This document shows, one piece after another, positions 5,206 through 6,781 of a stretch of DNA of 6,781 bases (its first letter is position 1; every line of letters begins with the position of its first letter). Source of the DNA: an uncultured Oscillospiraceae bacterium (lineage in GTDB: Bacteria; Bacillota; Clostridia; Oscillospirales; Acutalibacteraceae); NCBI GenBank assembly GCA_902496265.1, contig CABVAD010000065.1, positions 1 through 6,781 on the forward strand, in the 5' to 3' direction. Under the pieces are notes generated by a model. It was not told the DNA's origin, searched no databases, and saw only the letters and a list, made by a program, of their open reading frames with translations. Position numbers and translations under genes: made by a program.

Positions 5206-6781
5206 CAGGCGCCCTCTTCTGTAGCGGAGCTGTCCTCTAAGGAAATCTCCTCGGGAACGTATCCGTTAATATAGAATATATCCGAATCGATATTCTTTCG
5301 GTCGAAAATATTATTGTACTGGATTTTCTCGTACTCGTCAAGCAGTGCGCTGTAGGGCGAAACGTCGCTCCATTTATAGTAGTTGTCCTCACTGTCGATA
5401 TAGCCCACCGTGTCGATTACGGGCAGGGTCTCCGCAAGCTTTAAGAGGTACTTATTATACTCGGTCAATCTAACGCCCGCCACCTCTAAAACAAGGGAAG
5501 AGAGATAATTAGAGCTTAGCTTGTCAATCTGACGCTCCTCGATATCGTAGTTTGCCCAGATAATAAAGGGGGTAATGTGGCGCGACTGCTCCTGCTCAGG
5601 GGTAAGCCCCGAAAGGCTGTCAACCCCCATAACCTCGGCGATAAAGTCGGTCTCAACCGAGGGCTGATGGTCGCCGAACATACATATAACGGTAGGCTCG
5701 TCAACATTTTTAAAGTACTCAACAAGCTCCTTAAAGGCGTTGTCGCTCGCCTTTACAAGCGAAAGGTACTTGTCAGCCTTTGTATAGCTTTTTGAAACCG
5801 AGGTGGCATAAATCGACTCGTCGAAATTCATACAGCTCGTAGTATAGCCGCCGTGATTCTGCATTGTGACGTTAAAGGCGAAATACGGCGCGGATTTATC
5901 GCGGTTCTCGTAATCCTCGATAAGCAGCTTATAATCATAGGAATCGCTTATATACTGGCGCAAAAGCATATTCTGACCGGGATAGTACTGCTCGACCAAG
6001 CCTTGCAGATAATTCGGGTCGCTGCCGTTGTTCTGGTACTCCCTCATAAGAGAAATATCCATAATATCCTCAAGGCTTGTAAACTTGTTAAAGCCTAAAT
6101 ATTTATAAACATCGGTGCGGTTCCAGCCCGCCGCGTAATAGGGGTGCAGGGCGTAGGAGGAATATTTCTGCGCTTCAAGGGTCGAAACAAGCGAGGCAAT
6201 CGGGTTTTTGATATACAGCATATAGGCGTTACTGCCCGAGGGCAAAAAGGCGGTGGTATGTCCCGTCAAAAACTCAAACTCGGTGTTGGAGGTGCCCGCG
6301 CCGATTACGGGAACGTAAAGGTTGCCCTTTACGGTATTTTCGGTAAGACTCCTTATAAAGGGCATACAGTCCTCGTTTGTGGTAAGGTTTCCAAGCACGC
6401 GAAGGTCGGCAAGCGACTCGTTCATTATGCAGATAATGTTCGGCTTGTCGTAATCGTCCTCGGTATTATTATTATCGTCCGAGGAGGTGTCCACCACGCT
6501 GTTTACATAGTCCTTAATTTCGTTCGGATTGTAGTTGTTAGGCTCGGACATATACATATATTTGGTGTTGCAGAAAAAGTTAAAGGCGAAGCCATAGTTA
6601 TGGTAGCCCCTCGTTTGATTCCAGAAGTCGGGCTTTACACCCATATCGGCGAAAACGCTTGTGAAATAAAAGAGTATCAGAAGCACCGCCGCAAAGGTTC
6701 CCGTAAAGGCTCGGGAAATTATTTTTGTAATCATATTATATTTAGGCGTTTTGGTCTTGATACCTATAATAATTATAAAAA
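5205..6781 (-). CDS. LTA synthase family membrane sulfatase, 5' end cut by window
   Basis: This is a polytopic membrane protein with an extracellular sulfatase-fold domain, predicted to transfer glycerol phosphate from phosphatidylglycerol onto lipoteichoic acid or another acceptor. The frame is open to the window edge (first whole codon at 6779), so the protein is partial. The ATG at 6734 has no ribosome binding site. The 15 codons before it read as the end of one membrane helix (FIIIIG) and a basic loop, and another helix follows at about residues 10-28 counted from that ATG. This fits the last two of the five helices usual in LtaS. In the same numbering the family residues are present: E106 in NES, the catalytic T148 in GAGTSNTEFE, H294 in QNHGGY, and D355-H356 in FGDHQP. 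A low-complexity acidic, Asn-rich linker (about 83-96) joins membrane and catalytic parts. At least 524 residues are visible and full LtaS proteins have 600 or more. A phosphoglycerol transferase for a different polymer is possible. It is the first visible gene of the operon. Confidence 0.88.
   Translation of the reverse strand, partial: FIIIIGIKTKTPKYNMITKIISRAFTGTFAAVLLILFYFTSVFADMGVKPDFWNQTRGYHNYGFAFNFFCNTKYMYMSEPNNYNPNEIKDYVNSVVDTSSDDNNNTEDDYDKPNIICIMNESLADLRVLGNLTTNEDCMPFIRSLTENTVKGNLYVPVIGAGTSNTEFEFLTGHTTAFLPSGSNAYMLYIKNPIASLVSTLEAQKYSSYALHPYYAAGWNRTDVYKYLGFNKFTSLEDIMDISLMREYQNNGSDPNYLQGLVEQYYPGQNMLLRQYISDSYDYKLLIEDYENRDKSAPYFAFNVTMQNHGGYTTSCMNFDESIYATSVSKSYTKADKYLSLVKASDNAFKELVEYFKNVDEPTVICMFGDHQPSVETDFIAEVMGVDSLSGLTPEQEQSRHITPFIIWANYDIEERQIDKLSSNYLSSLVLEVAGVRLTEYNKYLLKLAETLPVIDTVGYIDSEDNYYKWSDVSPYSALLDEYEKIQYNNIFDRKNIDSDIFYINGYVPEEISLEDSSATEEGA

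Noticed and set aside
1..6781. CRISPR array, mobile element, tRNA, riboswitch or defence system
   Set aside because: I saw no regularly spaced repeats, terminal inverted repeats, transposase or integrase motifs, tRNA cloverleaf or long structured leader. Gaps between genes are short and accounted for by promoters and terminators.

Overview
The window looks like ordinary chromosomal DNA from a low-to-mid GC Gram-positive bacterium, most likely a clostridial Bacillota of the Ruminococcaceae/Oscillospiraceae type. The evidence is strong GAGGTG-type ribosome binding sites, a TTG start codon, near-consensus vegetative promoters with extended -10 boxes, a lipoteichoic-acid-synthase-like sulfatase, and Bacillota-like versions of cardiolipin synthase and phosphoglucomutase. 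The genus is an inference. I see no phage, transposon, CRISPR, tRNA or rRNA.

Layout, left to right. (1) Positions 39-273 hold a complete miniature transcription unit on the minus strand: a consensus promoter (245-273), a strong RBS, a 47-codon reading frame for a single-pass membrane peptide (77-220), and an intrinsic terminator (39-74). (2) Positions 274-1803 (minus) encode a cardiolipin synthase with two HKD motifs. Its real start is probably the ATG at 1803, not the GTG at 1812. (3) Positions 1804-1955 are a divergent promoter region with one recognisable promoter facing each way. (4) Positions 1956-3665 (plus) encode an alpha-phosphohexomutase (phosphoglucomutase type) that begins at a TTG codon. 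(5) Positions 3683-3721 hold a bidirectional terminator shared with the convergent operon. (6) Positions 3732-6781 (minus) are a tightly packed four-gene operon, in transcription order: LTA-synthase-like membrane sulfatase (cut off by the window edge), Nudix hydrolase, DUF523/TudS-like protein, and LOG-family Rossmann protein. Successive genes overlap by 1, 4 and 4 bases, so translational coupling is likely.

How the genes may work together. Three are envelope-lipid genes: cardiolipin synthase and LTA synthase draw on the same phosphatidylglycerol pool, and phosphoglucomutase supplies glucose-1-phosphate for UDP-glucose, which in many Bacillota feeds the LTA glycolipid anchor and other glycans. 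The three small cytoplasmic proteins behind the LTA synthase belong to families that act on nucleotides or modified bases: Nudix on NTPs, DUF523/TudS on thiopyrimidines, and LOG on nucleoside monophosphates. A small modified-nucleotide clean-up module is a reasonable but unproven reading. The least explained element is the 47-residue membrane peptide with its own consensus promoter and terminator. I found nothing that clearly amounts to a new defence or mobile system.
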